Part shown: positions 1-7,302 of the stretch, piece by piece
Position numbering within the stretch: the first letter of the stretch is position 1
Layout: each line of letters starts with the position of its first letter
Origin: Chthoniobacter sp.
GTDB lineage: Bacteria > Verrucomicrobiota > Verrucomicrobiia > Chthoniobacterales > Chthoniobacteraceae
Direction: 5' to 3'
DNA length: 34,800 nt
NCBI GenBank assembly: GCA_028293645.1
Contig: JAQGOK010000182.1
Coordinates: forward strand, 1 to 34,800
Notes under the pieces: generated by a model
Told to the model about the DNA's origin: nothing
The model's input: the letters and a program-made list of their open reading frames with translations, nothing else
Database searches by the model: none
Made by a program: the position numbers and the translations under genes

Positions 1-2
1 CA

Positions 3-299
3 GGTGCGGTGCATAGCGGAGCATGGGCGGCCGATCGCGCAGACGAACGGGAGTCGCTGGTGTTCTATCACGCGCAGGCTTTCAGCGCCGCGCTCGCAGC
101 GATCTCGTCAGGGGGCTCGAACGAAGAGTGGGCGCAGTCACAACGTAGCGCGCTGCAAGGTGACCTCCTCGGATCGCAACGTGCCGACGGTTCGTGGCGT
201 GGGCGGTGTCCCGACAGCTTTGAAGACGATCCGATCGTCGCCACTGCGTTTGCGATTCGTGCGCTCCTGTCGCCGACCGATGCGCAGGCAAGGGCCTGA
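3..299 (+). CDS. Prenyltransferase/squalene-oxidase-repeat-like protein, C-terminal end only
   Basis: This reading frame enters from the left edge of the window and stops at TGA 297-299, so only the last 98 or so codons are visible. The translated end contains LLGSQRADGSWRG, then a Phe-Glu-Asp-Asp-Pro segment, then IVATAFAIRALL. A 'QxxDGSW' turn followed by a helix ending in 'ATAFAIRAL' is the usual signature of an alpha/alpha-barrel repeat in squalene-hopene cyclase and prenyltransferase-like proteins. Many Verrucomicrobia and Planctomycetes carry secreted or cytoplasmic members of unknown substrate. The catalytic part lies outside the window, so neither the reaction nor the localisation can be stated. 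The stop codon directly abuts the CCA end of the tRNA on the opposite strand. Confidence 0.6.
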   Translation, partial: GAVHSGAWAADRADERESLVFYHAQAFSAALAAISSGGSNEEWAQSQRSALQGDLLGSQRADGSWRGRCPDSFEDDPIVATAFAIRALLSPTDAQARA

Positions 300-375
300 T
301 GGGGTGGTCGACGGGACTCGAACCCGCAACAGCCAGTACCACAAACTGGAGCTCTACCATTGAGCTACGACCACC
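300..375 (-). tRNA. tRNA-His (anticodon GTG), CCA encoded
   Basis: The minus strand folds as a cloverleaf. The D arm is GCTC/GAGC. The anticodon stem is CCAGT/ACTGG around loop TTGTGGT, giving anticodon GTG. The T arm is GCGGG/CCCGT with loop TTCGAGT. The acceptor stem has an eighth pair, G-1 with C73, which is the identity element of bacterial tRNA-His and independently supports the assignment. The terminal CCA is encoded (positions 302-300), unlike the tRNA-Val gene at 21 kb. Confidence 0.96.
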
Positions 376-389
376 ATTTAGGCGACGGG

Positions 390-417
390 ACGGTAGCAAA
401 ATCCTCCCGCTTGCCAA
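390..417 (-). promoter_or_regulatory. Possible sigma70-type promoter for tRNA-His
   Basis: On the minus strand TTGGCA (417-412) is followed, after 16 bases, by TACCGT (395-390). The mature tRNA 5' end lies 15 bases further on, which fits a short leader. The -10 box is a poor match to TATAAT, so this is only a candidate. Confidence 0.3.
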
Positions 418-524
418 CGGCTTTCTTGAACCGTTTCGCGTCGAGGAGGAACGGGCGAGGTTGCAATTGGGGCATTCTCTGGCAGCGTGCTTGTCCAGTT
501 TTCGCCGGCATCGGCGTCCAGCCC

Positions 525-1703
525 ATGTTCATCGATCACATACGTATTCAAGCCAAGGCAGGCGACGGCGGAGATGGCTGCGTCAGCTTCCGTCGAGAGA
601 GTTTCGTTCCAAAAGGCGGCCCGGATGGCGGCGATGGCGGGCGCGGCGGATCGATCATCCTGCGCGCGGATACGCATACGGACAATCTCACCCCGTTCTT
701 CTACGAGCCGATCCAAAAAGCGCAGAATGGCCACCGCGGCATGGGCAAACAGATGTCGGGCAAAGCGGCGCCGAATAAAATTCTGCCGGTGCCGATCGGC
801 ACGCTGGTGTATCGATTGCCGGGCGAGGTGGTGAACGACTTCGACCCCGAGGTGGCGCATGGCGACGGCGCGATGTTTGTCGATTTCAGCAAAACGCCGG
901 ACGCGCAGGAAACCACCGCGCGGCAGCCGAAGGCGTCACTGGATCCCTCGGAATTGGAGCTGATCGCGGATCTGACCGAGCCCGGTCAGGAGTTCGTGCT
1001 CTGCAAAGGTGGCAAGGGCGGCATCGGCAACGTGCATTTCAAAAGCTCACGCAACCAGGCGCCGCGCGAGTATCGCGAGGGCGAGCCAGGCGAGGAGGGA
1101 GCGTTTTACCTCGAATTGCGGAAGATCGCTGACGCGGGTCTTGTCGGTTATCCGAACGCAGGCAAATCCACGCTGCTCACGCGCATCTCGCAGGCGCATC
1201 CGCGGATCGCGCCGTATCCTTTCACCACGTTGACTCCGCACATTGGCGTGGTCGAGCTGCCGGAGTATGGTCGGACCACTGTCGCGGACATTCCGGGTTT
1301 GATCGAAGGCGCGCACGCGAACGTCGGTCTCGGGCACGACTTTCTGCGGCACATCGTACGGTGCAAACTGCTCGTGTTCGTGCTCGATATGGCCGGGAGC
1401 GAAGGGCGCGAGCCGATCGAAGATCTGCAGAAGCTGCGCAAGGAACTGGATCTCTACGATCCGAAGTTGAGCGAACGGCCGTGGATCGTCGTGGCGAACA
1501 AAATGGATTTGCCCGAAGCGGAGGAGAAGCTGCGGCACTTCCAAACGCGGTATCGCAAGCTCGAGGTGTTCCCGGTTTCCGCTGATCGCGGCGAAGGCAT
1601 CGAGGAACTCAAAAAGCGGCTGGGGGAACTGGTTCCCACCGAGACCGTCGAAGGCTCCGGCGTTGCGGAAGGCCAGGCGGCCTCTGAGCCGGCGGAGGCT
1701 TAG
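525..1703 (+). CDS. obgE: Obg/CgtA family GTPase
   Basis: A 392-residue GTPase that binds the large ribosomal subunit and acts in 50S assembly and stress/growth control. The glycine-rich Obg fold occupies about residues 1-198 (KAGDGGDGCVSFRRE, GGPDGGDGGRGG, KGGKGGIGN). The G domain follows: P-loop GYPNAGKST (208-216), switch I near PYPFTTLTPHIG (230-241), DIPG (255-258), NKMD (325-328) and SAD (352-354). The acidic/alanine-rich tail lacks the OCT domain found in some Obg proteins. ATG 525 is chosen because MFIDHIRIQAKAGDGGDG is the family's normal start; the open frame runs further upstream without homology. About 40 extra residues sit in the Obg domain (roughly 100-143), between GTLVYR and ELIADLTEPGQ. 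The stop codon overlaps the stop of the convergent methyltransferase gene. Confidence 0.96.
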   Translation: MFIDHIRIQAKAGDGGDGCVSFRRESFVPKGGPDGGDGGRGGSIILRADTHTDNLTPFFYEPIQKAQNGHRGMGKQMSGKAAPNKILPVPIGTLVYRLPGEVVNDFDPEVAHGDGAMFVDFSKTPDAQETTARQPKASLDPSELELIADLTEPGQEFVLCKGGKGGIGNVHFKSSRNQAPREYREGEPGEEGAFYLELRKIADAGLVGYPNAGKSTLLTRISQAHPRIAPYPFTTLTPHIGVVELPEYGRTTVADIPGLIEGAHANVGLGHDFLRHIVRCKLLVFVLDMAGSEGREPIEDLQKLRKELDLYDPKLSERPWIVVANKMDLPEAEEKLRHFQTRYRKLEVFPVSADRGEGIEELKKRLGELVPTETVEGSGVAEGQAASEPAEA

Positions 1704-2402
1704 TGGGCAGCAGGAGCGTCGCTTTCGCTCGTGGAGATTGGAGGAGGCATGACCCACACCGTCGCGTAGTGGGTCTCGCCGTCGATGTGGAATTCCGCCA
1801 CTTCCTCTTCCTTCCAATCGCCCATCCCGTAGTTGTGCGAGACCACTCGTGAACCGGCTTTCAACTCACGAAGCAGCTTCGGCCTGAGCCGAAGATTCAC
1901 CTCCGGAAGGAGGTAGAGCGTGACCACGGTTGCGCCGCTTAGATCGACGTCGAAGATGTCCTGCTGAATAAACTGCACCAGGTCGGTGACACCCGCTTTT
2001 CCGCGGCTTCGTTGCTTTCCTTGATGCGCGCCGGGTCGAGATCGTAGCCAATGCCGCGCGTGCCGTATTTCTGGGCCGCTCGGATGACGATCCGCCCATC
2101 GCCGCTCCCCAAGTCGTAGAGCACGTCTTCGCGATCGACTTTTCCCATCTCCAGGATCTTGTCCACGATTTCCATGGGGGTGGTCACGTAAGGGACTTCG
2201 AGTTCGCGACCTGCTGCGTCCGCTGCCCGGAAGGTGACGAAGTAAGCTCCGGCGAAGCAGGCTCCGGCGATGAAGCGCTTGCCGATGTCTCCGGCGGCGT
2301 AGCATTCGTGGATGTCCTTACCTCCGTTCGGTCGCATCCGACCATCAACGTCAGGCTCGCAAGAACGATGATGCTGAACAGGGGGCTCATGCTGGCGAGC
2401 AT
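1700..2402 (-). pseudogene. Lipoprotein-type SAM-dependent methyltransferase, frame-disrupted
   Basis: Three minus-strand frames together give one protein. Frame one starts at ATG 2402 (or ATG 2390) with a lipoprotein signal ending LTLMVGC, followed by a Ser/Pro/Glu-rich linker. Frame two begins no later than about 2210 and carries ELEVPYVTTPMEIVDKIL and the SAM-binding motif LYDLGSGDGRIV, ending near AAEK. Frame three starts at about 1996 with AGVTDLVQF and contains VTLYLLPEVNLRLRPKLL, then HNYGMGDWKEEE, to TAA at 1702-1700. The second junction lies in the run GGAAAAGCGGG; one more A would restore AAEKAGVTDL. Both shifts are in the direction expected from a missing base. The intact family (class I methyltransferases with VPYVPTP...DLGSGDGRIVI...LYLLPEVN) is usually exported or anchored, with unknown substrate. 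Decay, assembly error or frameshifting cannot be separated from sequence alone. In the linker stretch the second frame has more G/C at third codon positions, so the first junction could lie earlier. Confidence 0.7.
2239..2268. repeat. 15-bp tandem repeat in the lipoprotein linker
   Basis: Two adjacent copies, GAAGTAAGCTCCGGC (2239-2253) and GAAGCAGGCTCCGGC (2254-2268), differ at two positions. A degenerate relative, GATGTCTCCGGC, lies near 2285. In the lipoprotein frame they encode the pentapeptides SPELT and SPEPA. Short tandem repeats are prone to slippage and may explain the nearby frame change. Confidence 0.6.
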
Positions 2403-2513
2403 TCGGGATCAGCAGCGCAGTGTCTCATTTGAACCGCCGATCTCGTGTGCAGCGAAGCGCACGGAGCCCGGCAGACTGGACATCGCGGGCGCGGTTTTCG
2501 AGAGTCCGGCCAA

Positions 2514-3707
2514 ATGCCCGAGCAGATCACTGAGCCCACGTCGCAGCCGATCGTGGCGAGTTACTGCACCACGTTTCTTAAGCCGGAGATGCGCCACATC
2601 TACCGGCAGGTGACGGGCCTGCAGCGGTACTCGACCTTCGTGCTGACGCGCGAACGGCAGTGTGAAACGGATTTTCCGTTCAGAGACGTTGAGCTGATCC
2701 CGCGCGCCCGGAAGAACTTCGTGAAGCGGTTCTGGCTGAAATACGTGATGCAAAAGCCGCCGGTTTATTACCGTGGCGAGCTGCAGGTGCTGATCAAACT
2801 CCTGGCCCATCGGCCCGCGGATCTCATGCACATTTATTTCGGGCACACGGGCGTGCATTTACTGCCGTTGATCCAGGAGTGGAATCGGCCGTGTGTGGTT
2901 TCCTTTCACGGCATGGACATCCAGCCGCGCCCGCAGCAGGAAGGCTACGACACACAGATGCGCGAGCTGTTGCAGACCGTGCCATTGGTGCTTGCGCGGT
3001 CGCGCTCGCTCTTTGCGGAGTTGGAAAAATGGGGTTGTCCGCCGGAAAAGCTGCGGCTCAATCGCACCGGGATTCCGCTCGAGGCGTTTCCTTTCACGCA
3101 ACGGCCGATGCCGGCCGACGGCTCGTGGCGCTTTGTACAGGCGTGTCGGTTGATCGAGAAAAAAGGGCTGCTCACGGCCGTTCTGGCGTTTGCGAAATTC
3201 CACAGAAAGAACCCGCGCGCGCGGTTCGTGATCGCAGGCAGCGGGCCGATGAAGGACCGGGTCAGCGCACTGGCAAAGGAGCTCGGCATTAGTGAAGCCG
3301 TCGAGCTTCCCGGTTTTCTGTCGCAGGCGGAGCTCGCCGCGCTTTACGCGCAGTCGCACATTTTCCTCCACCCCAGCGAGCTGACCGCCGATCAGAATCA
3401 GGAAGGCGTGCCGAACTCGATGCTTGAAGCCATGGCGACCGGCCTGCCCGTCGTCGCCACGCGGCACGGCGGCATTCCGGAAGCCGTGACGCACGAACGC
3501 ACCGGTTTGCTTGTGGCGGAACGCGACGACGAAGCCCTCTTCCGGGCGCTCGAACAGATCACCGCCGCGGACGACTCCCTCTACATTCTGGGCGAAGCCG
3601 CGGCGCGCAGTGTGCGGGAGGATTTCGAGCAAACGCACGCGATCGAGCGGCTGGAGAGCTTTTACGATGAAGCGCGGGAACTCGGCGCCGGCCGGGTCGC
3701 GCGCTGA
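2514..3707 (+). CDS. GT4-family glycosyltransferase
   Basis: A 397-residue GT-B fold retaining glycosyltransferase. The N-terminal acceptor domain includes HIYFGHTGVHLLP and VVSFHGMDIQ. The C-terminal nucleotide-sugar domain includes FVQACRLIEKKGL, FVIAGSGPMKDR, then the E-x7-E motif around EGVPNSMLEAMATGLPVVAT (about residues 296-315) and GGIPEAV. These are the hallmarks of the GT4 'Glycos_transf_1' family, which adds sugars to lipid-linked or exopolysaccharide acceptors at the cytoplasmic face. No signal peptide or membrane segment is seen. ATG 2514 gives the natural start; an upstream in-frame extension to 2445 has no family similarity. The next glycosyltransferase begins 14 bases after its stop, so the two are likely co-transcribed. 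Donor and acceptor cannot be inferred. Confidence 0.9.
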   Translation: MPEQITEPTSQPIVASYCTTFLKPEMRHIYRQVTGLQRYSTFVLTRERQCETDFPFRDVELIPRARKNFVKRFWLKYVMQKPPVYYRGELQVLIKLLAHRPADLMHIYFGHTGVHLLPLIQEWNRPCVVSFHGMDIQPRPQQEGYDTQMRELLQTVPLVLARSRSLFAELEKWGCPPEKLRLNRTGIPLEAFPFTQRPMPADGSWRFVQACRLIEKKGLLTAVLAFAKFHRKNPRARFVIAGSGPMKDRVSALAKELGISEAVELPGFLSQAELAALYAQSHIFLHPSELTADQNQEGVPNSMLEAMATGLPVVATRHGGIPEAVTHERTGLLVAERDDEALFRALEQITAADDSLYILGEAAARSVREDFEQTHAIERLESFYDEARELGAGRVAR

Positions 3708-3721
3708 GTCCGCCGGCTCTC

Positions 3722-5026
3722 ATGGCTCACAGCTTCGCCTATCTTTTCGAGCGCTTTCCGAGCTTCGTGCAGACGTTCGTCTATCGCGAAGCGGTCGAGA
3801 TGGTGCGCCAGGGAATGGAGCCGTGGCTCGTTTCGATCCGTCGTCCTGACGATCCGGGCGACCTGGCAGAGACGGTGAACGTCGAGGTTTTCTACGCGCC
3901 CGAGGAGAAGGAACTGCGCGGGCAAGTGGATGCGGATCGCGCTGCGCGGCGGCTTGGCTGGCGTGCGCATCGCGCAATTCCGCGGCATCGTGGCGAGCCG
4001 GATGCGCAACGAATGTTCGAGGCGATCTGGCTCGCGCCGCACCTCCGCGAGCGCGGCATTCGCCATGTGCACGCGCACTTTGGTGGGGTGGCAGCGCGCA
4101 CGGCTTGGTGGCTGCGGAAGCTGTTTGGTTTCAGCTACAGCTTCACGGGACACGCGAACGACATTTTTTGCGAAACCGACTTCCCGGTTTCCAATGCGCA
4201 GCTCGTCCGCGATGCGCGGCTGGTCATCACCGAGACGGATTACGCACGCCGCTGGATGGAGCAGAAGCATCCGCGCGCCCGCGGCAAAGTATTCCGCGTC
4301 TTCAACGGCATCGACGTGACGGGCTTCCCTCCGGGCCAACGGGCTGGCGCGGTGCCGCTGATTTTGTCGGTCGGTCGCTATGTCGAAAAAAAGGGCTTCA
4401 GCGACTTGATCGAAGCGTGCCGCTTCCTGCGTGAACGAGGTCGCGCTTTCGAATGCCGAATCGTCGGGGGTGGTCCGCTCGAAGCCCGCCTGCGCGATCA
4501 GATCACCTCGGCGCAACTCGCGGACCGCGTGCATCTGCTCGGCCCGCGGTCGCAGAGCGAAGTGCGCCGGCTCTTGGCAAGCGCACAAATTTTCGCGCTC
4601 GCCTGCGTGCCGGACAGCGAAGGCGGCAGCGACAATCTCCCGACGGTGATCATGGAGGCGATGGCCGCGGGGGTGCCAATCGTCTCCACGCCGCTGGCCG
4701 GCGTGCCGGAGATGATCAGCAACGAAGGCGAAGGCTTGCTCGCGGCGTCCGGTGATCCGGGACAACTCGCGGCTGCCCTGGAGCGTTTGCTGACCGACGC
4801 GGTGCTGGCTGAACGCTGCGGGAAGCAGGCGCGCGCCTCGGCCGTCGAGAAGTTTTCCATCGAGAACACCACGCGAACGCTCAAGCACCTACTGGTCACT
4901 CACGCTGACCTTACTCCGCCTCCCGGGGCGCAGGCGCTTGATTCGTCGCTTCGGACTCCGAATCTCACCTCACGTTGGCGACGCACGGCCGGCCATGTTT
5001 GCAGGCGATGGACCGCGGGTCGTTGA
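3722..5026 (+). CDS. GT4-family glycosyltransferase (colanic-acid type)
   Basis: A 434-residue GT-B glycosyltransferase. Its start MAHSFAYLFERFPSFVQTFV resembles the 'Y.FPxxSETFI' opening of WcaL/AmsK-like enzymes of exopolysaccharide assembly. Visible motifs are HVHAHFGGVAARTA, FSYSFTGHANDIF, LILSVGRYVEKKGFSDL, CRIVGGGPLE, and the nucleotide-sugar-binding E-x7-E region GGSDNLPTVIMEAMAAG (about 300-316), followed by GVPEMI. The last 35 or so residues, rich in Thr, Pro and Arg, lie beyond the conserved fold and may be an unconserved tail. It follows the preceding glycosyltransferase by 14 bases and resembles it only at family level, so the pair probably adds two successive sugars of one glycan. 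Product unknown. Confidence 0.88.
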   Translation: MAHSFAYLFERFPSFVQTFVYREAVEMVRQGMEPWLVSIRRPDDPGDLAETVNVEVFYAPEEKELRGQVDADRAARRLGWRAHRAIPRHRGEPDAQRMFEAIWLAPHLRERGIRHVHAHFGGVAARTAWWLRKLFGFSYSFTGHANDIFCETDFPVSNAQLVRDARLVITETDYARRWMEQKHPRARGKVFRVFNGIDVTGFPPGQRAGAVPLILSVGRYVEKKGFSDLIEACRFLRERGRAFECRIVGGGPLEARLRDQITSAQLADRVHLLGPRSQSEVRRLLASAQIFALACVPDSEGGSDNLPTVIMEAMAAGVPIVSTPLAGVPEMISNEGEGLLAASGDPGQLAAALERLLTDAVLAERCGKQARASAVEKFSIENTTRTLKHLLVTHADLTPPPGAQALDSSLRTPNLTSRWRRTAGHVCRRWTAGR

Positions 5027-5188
5027 CAAGCCTGAGCCGAGCCGACAATCTCGCCGCCCCCAAAACAAGCGATCACGTCTTCCCGACCGTTCGCCTGCTC
5101 CCATGCCGCCGCTCGTCTCACTGTCACTCAGCCTTTTCCGCGCGTCCGCGAGCTGTTCCGCGACGCGGGATTTAGGGCAGCGGGGAAA

Positions 5189-5210
5189 GTTTGTGAAATA
5201 TTTCACAAAC
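5189..5210. promoter_or_regulatory. Rex-type (or CRP-type) operator upstream of the ATP synthase operon
   Basis: This is the only striking element in the 320-bp gene-free stretch 5027-5346. It is a perfect 22-bp palindrome whose core is TTGTGAAATATTTCACAA (5191-5208). The core equals the Rex consensus TTGTGAA-N4-TTCACAA, and the same bases satisfy the CRP/FNR-superfamily consensus TGTGA-N6-TCACA. Rex represses respiratory and energy genes until NADH rises, and ATP synthase operons are known Rex targets in some bacteria. The site lies 136 bases before the atpB ATG. I could not place a convincing promoter around it, and no gene is supported elsewhere in the stretch. Confidence 0.7.
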
Positions 5211-5346
5211 CACTTGCCACCTCCTGCCGCTGGTTGTTTCATCAGCCCCGCAACGCCCGAAGTGTCTGCCCGCGATCCGTCTTCCCCGACGCAAACTCCC
5301 CGATGAGTGATCGCCGAACGGCGCTTCCACTTTGCCCCATTTGGAA

Positions 5347-6369
5347 ATGAGCAATCCCGTCTTCAGGCTTCGTCTTCCGATCGCCAGCGTTCGCTGGCTT
5401 CGCCTCTTCGTGCTTTTTGCCGCGGTGTGGATCATCGGCGGACTCGTGAGCAGCGTATCCTTTGCCCAGCATCCGGAGATCACGGCGGCGGATCCGAATG
5501 CACACGCGGCCCCCCATGCGGAGGCACATCACGGATTAAGTCCTGATGCGCCCGTCTTATATCATGGGATCGGCGGCCATCCCGCGACTGATTCGGAGCC
5601 CGCGAAGATCGGACCGTTCGCAGCGACGAACTCGATGCTCGTGACGTGGATTGTCGCGATCGTCGTGATCGCCTTTGCTCAGTACGCCACGAGGCGGATT
5701 AAAGAAATTCCGGATGGAGCGCAGAACTTCTGGGAATGGCTGGTCGAGAGTTTGCACGATTTCCTCGAGAGCATCATCGGCCACGATCTGGTGAAGAAGA
5801 CGTTCTGGTTCTTTGCGACCATCTTCATCTTCATCCTCTTCACGAACTGGGCCGGACTGATCCCCGGAGTGGGCACGATCGGATGGGGAATTCCCAACGC
5901 GCAGGGCGGTTTGGAGCACATCTCGCGACCGCTGTTCCGCGGTGTGAATGCCGATCTCAACATGACGCTCGCGATGGCGGTCGTGTTCTTCGTGTGCTGG
6001 GTTTATTGGGCGCTTCAAGCAAACGGTCCCGGCGGCTTCATCCTTCACATTTTCGGTCCCAAAGGCGACACGACCGGCGCGCTGAAGGTCCTGATGATCG
6101 GTGTGTTCGTGCTGGTCGGTGTGCTGGAAGTGGTCTCGATCATGTTCCGGCCGGTGTCGCTGAGCTTCCGGCTCTACGGCAACGTTTTTGCCGGTGAAAA
6201 CATGCTCGAATCGATGGCGCAAATTGTCCCCGGCCTCTCGTGGCTGATCCCGGTCCCCTTCTATTTCATGGAGCTGCTCGTCGGCTTGGTGCAGGCGCTC
6301 GTCTTCATGCTCCTCACCGCCGTCTTCACGCTCCTGATCACGCAGCACGACGAAAAAGCCCATCACTAG
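5347..6369 (+). CDS. atpB: F-type ATP synthase subunit a
   Basis: A 340-residue Fo stator subunit that forms the two proton half-channels beside the c-ring. The conserved transmembrane core runs from about residue 97 to 331. The essential arginine is R275 in SLSFRLYGNVFAGE, and the last helices carry FYFMELLVGLVQALVF. Before the core is a long N terminus: a hydrophobic segment (about 18-38) ending in SFA-QHP that looks like a cleavable signal peptide, then a His/Ala/Pro-rich periplasmic stretch (about 41-80). Subunit a of E. coli has no such extension, but it is common in Verrucomicrobia and Bacteroidetes-type operons. ATG 5347 is preferred over TTG 5332 because it directly precedes the signal-like segment. 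It is the first gene of the atp operon; no atpI was found upstream. Confidence 0.96.
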   Translation: MSNPVFRLRLPIASVRWLRLFVLFAAVWIIGGLVSSVSFAQHPEITAADPNAHAAPHAEAHHGLSPDAPVLYHGIGGHPATDSEPAKIGPFAATNSMLVTWIVAIVVIAFAQYATRRIKEIPDGAQNFWEWLVESLHDFLESIIGHDLVKKTFWFFATIFIFILFTNWAGLIPGVGTIGWGIPNAQGGLEHISRPLFRGVNADLNMTLAMAVVFFVCWVYWALQANGPGGFILHIFGPKGDTTGALKVLMIGVFVLVGVLEVVSIMFRPVSLSFRLYGNVFAGENMLESMAQIVPGLSWLIPVPFYFMELLVGLVQALVFMLLTAVFTLLITQHDEKAHH

Positions 6370-6444
6370 ATTTCAGACTTTCGGCGGTCAGACCGTGGGC
6401 AACCTGCGGGGGTCGTCGGGAAAACAGCAAACCAACACAACAAC

Positions 6445-6669
6445 ATGAGCATTGAACTCCTCGCACAAGCCGCTCCCGGCATCACCGGCAGCATCCACGT
6501 CGGTCTCGCAGCGCTCGGCGCCGCCCTCGGCGTAGGTTTCATCGGCATGAAAGCGTCGGAGGCAGTGGGCCGGAATCCCGGCGCCGCGACCCCGATCCTC
6601 GTGCAGGCGATCCTGAGCACGGCCTTCGCAGAAGGCATCGTGTTCTTCGCCATCTTCCTTGTGAAGTAA
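6445..6669 (+). CDS. atpE: F-type ATP synthase subunit c
   Basis: A 74-residue two-helix proteolipid that forms the rotor ring. Helix 1 is glycine/alanine-rich (GLAALGAALGVGFIGMKA), the polar loop is GRNP, and helix 2 carries the ion-binding glutamate in STAFAEGIVFFAIF. The residue after that glutamate is Gly rather than Ser, and by hand alignment the helix 1 position occupied by Gln in Na+-type rings (Ilyobacter) is Val. This suggests a proton-coupled ring. The protein ends directly after helix 2 and has a short N terminus (MSIELLAQAAPGITGS). It lies 75 bases after atpB and is followed by a strong hairpin. Confidence 0.96.
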   Translation: MSIELLAQAAPGITGSIHVGLAALGAALGVGFIGMKASEAVGRNPGAATPILVQAILSTAFAEGIVFFAIFLVK

Positions 6670-6676
6670 TCCTGCG

Positions 6677-6705
6677 GCGCGGGGTCGGCTCGTTCGGCCC
6701 CGCGC
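6677..6705 (+). terminator. GC-rich hairpin between atpE and atpF (attenuator or mRNA stabiliser)
   Basis: GCGCGGGGTCG (6677-6687) pairs with CGGCCCCGCGC (6695-6705) over 11 pairs including one T-G wobble, around a 7-base loop. It is followed by TTCTTCTCTGATTTT. It starts 8 bases after the atpE stop. As a leaky terminator or a 3' stabiliser it could raise atpE message over the downstream genes, matching the high c-subunit stoichiometry. Role is inferred. Confidence 0.55.
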
Positions 6706-6735
6706 TTCTTCTCTGATTTTCCTCATCTCGCCAGC

Positions 6736-7296
6736 ATGAACTACCTTCCCATTCTCGCCGCAGAAGGCGGCATTCTCGACAGCCTCTCCGAGAGCGCTCA
6801 GCGCACCGGCGAGACGTTCGGCTTCAACGCGTGGCTGTTTTTCTCGCAGATCATCAGCTTCTGCATCGTGGCGTTCCTGCTCCACAAATTTGCTTACAAG
6901 CCGGTGCTGAACATCCTCGAAGTGCGCCGGCAGAAGATCGCCGAAGGCCTGCTCAACGCGGAGAAGATCAAGCAACAGCTCGCGGAGAGCGAAGTGCGCT
7001 ACCAGGAGATTCTGACCAAGGCGAACACCGAGGCGCAGAAGATGATCGATGAGGCGAAGAGCAGCGCCCAAGCGCTCGCCGACAAGCGTGCACAGGCCGC
7101 GATCGGCGAAGCGGAAGCGATCATCGCCAAGGCCCGCGAGGCGACCATCGCCGAGCGCCAGCGCGAGCTCGCGGAGCTGAAGAAAGAAGTCACGCGGCTG
7201 GTGATCGACACGACCTCGAAGGTGACCGGCAAGGTGCTCAACCAGGACGATCAGCGCCGCCTTTCCGAAGAAGCCGCTCGCGAGGTCGCGGCTTAA
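6736..7296 (+). CDS. atpF: F-type ATP synthase subunit b
   Basis: A 186-residue peripheral-stalk subunit. A single membrane helix (about residues 34-53, FFSQIISFCIVAFLLHKFAY) is followed by PVLNILEVRRQKIAEGL and a long charged Ala/Glu/Lys coiled coil (about 65-170) that dimerises and reaches up to F1. About 30 residues precede the membrane helix, slightly more than in E. coli. No second b or b' gene is present, so a b2 homodimer is expected. The gene sits 66 bases after atpE, with the hairpin between, and ends 6 bases before atpH. Confidence 0.95.
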   Translation: MNYLPILAAEGGILDSLSESAQRTGETFGFNAWLFFSQIISFCIVAFLLHKFAYKPVLNILEVRRQKIAEGLLNAEKIKQQLAESEVRYQEILTKANTEAQKMIDEAKSSAQALADKRAQAAIGEAEAIIAKAREATIAERQRELAELKKEVTRLVIDTTSKVTGKVLNQDDQRRLSEEAAREVAA

Positions 7297-7302
7297 CGCT
7301 CC

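Noticed and set aside
1990..2003. Programmed -1 ribosomal frameshift at GGAAAAGCGGG in the methyltransferase
   Set aside because: The heptamer does not follow X-XXY-YYZ in the reading frame and I saw no clear downstream pseudoknot; an indel is simpler.
3662..4888. Long minus-strand frame opposite the second GT4 gene
   Set aside because: Antisense shadow of a clear glycosyltransferase; low-complexity Arg/Ala/His composition and no motifs.
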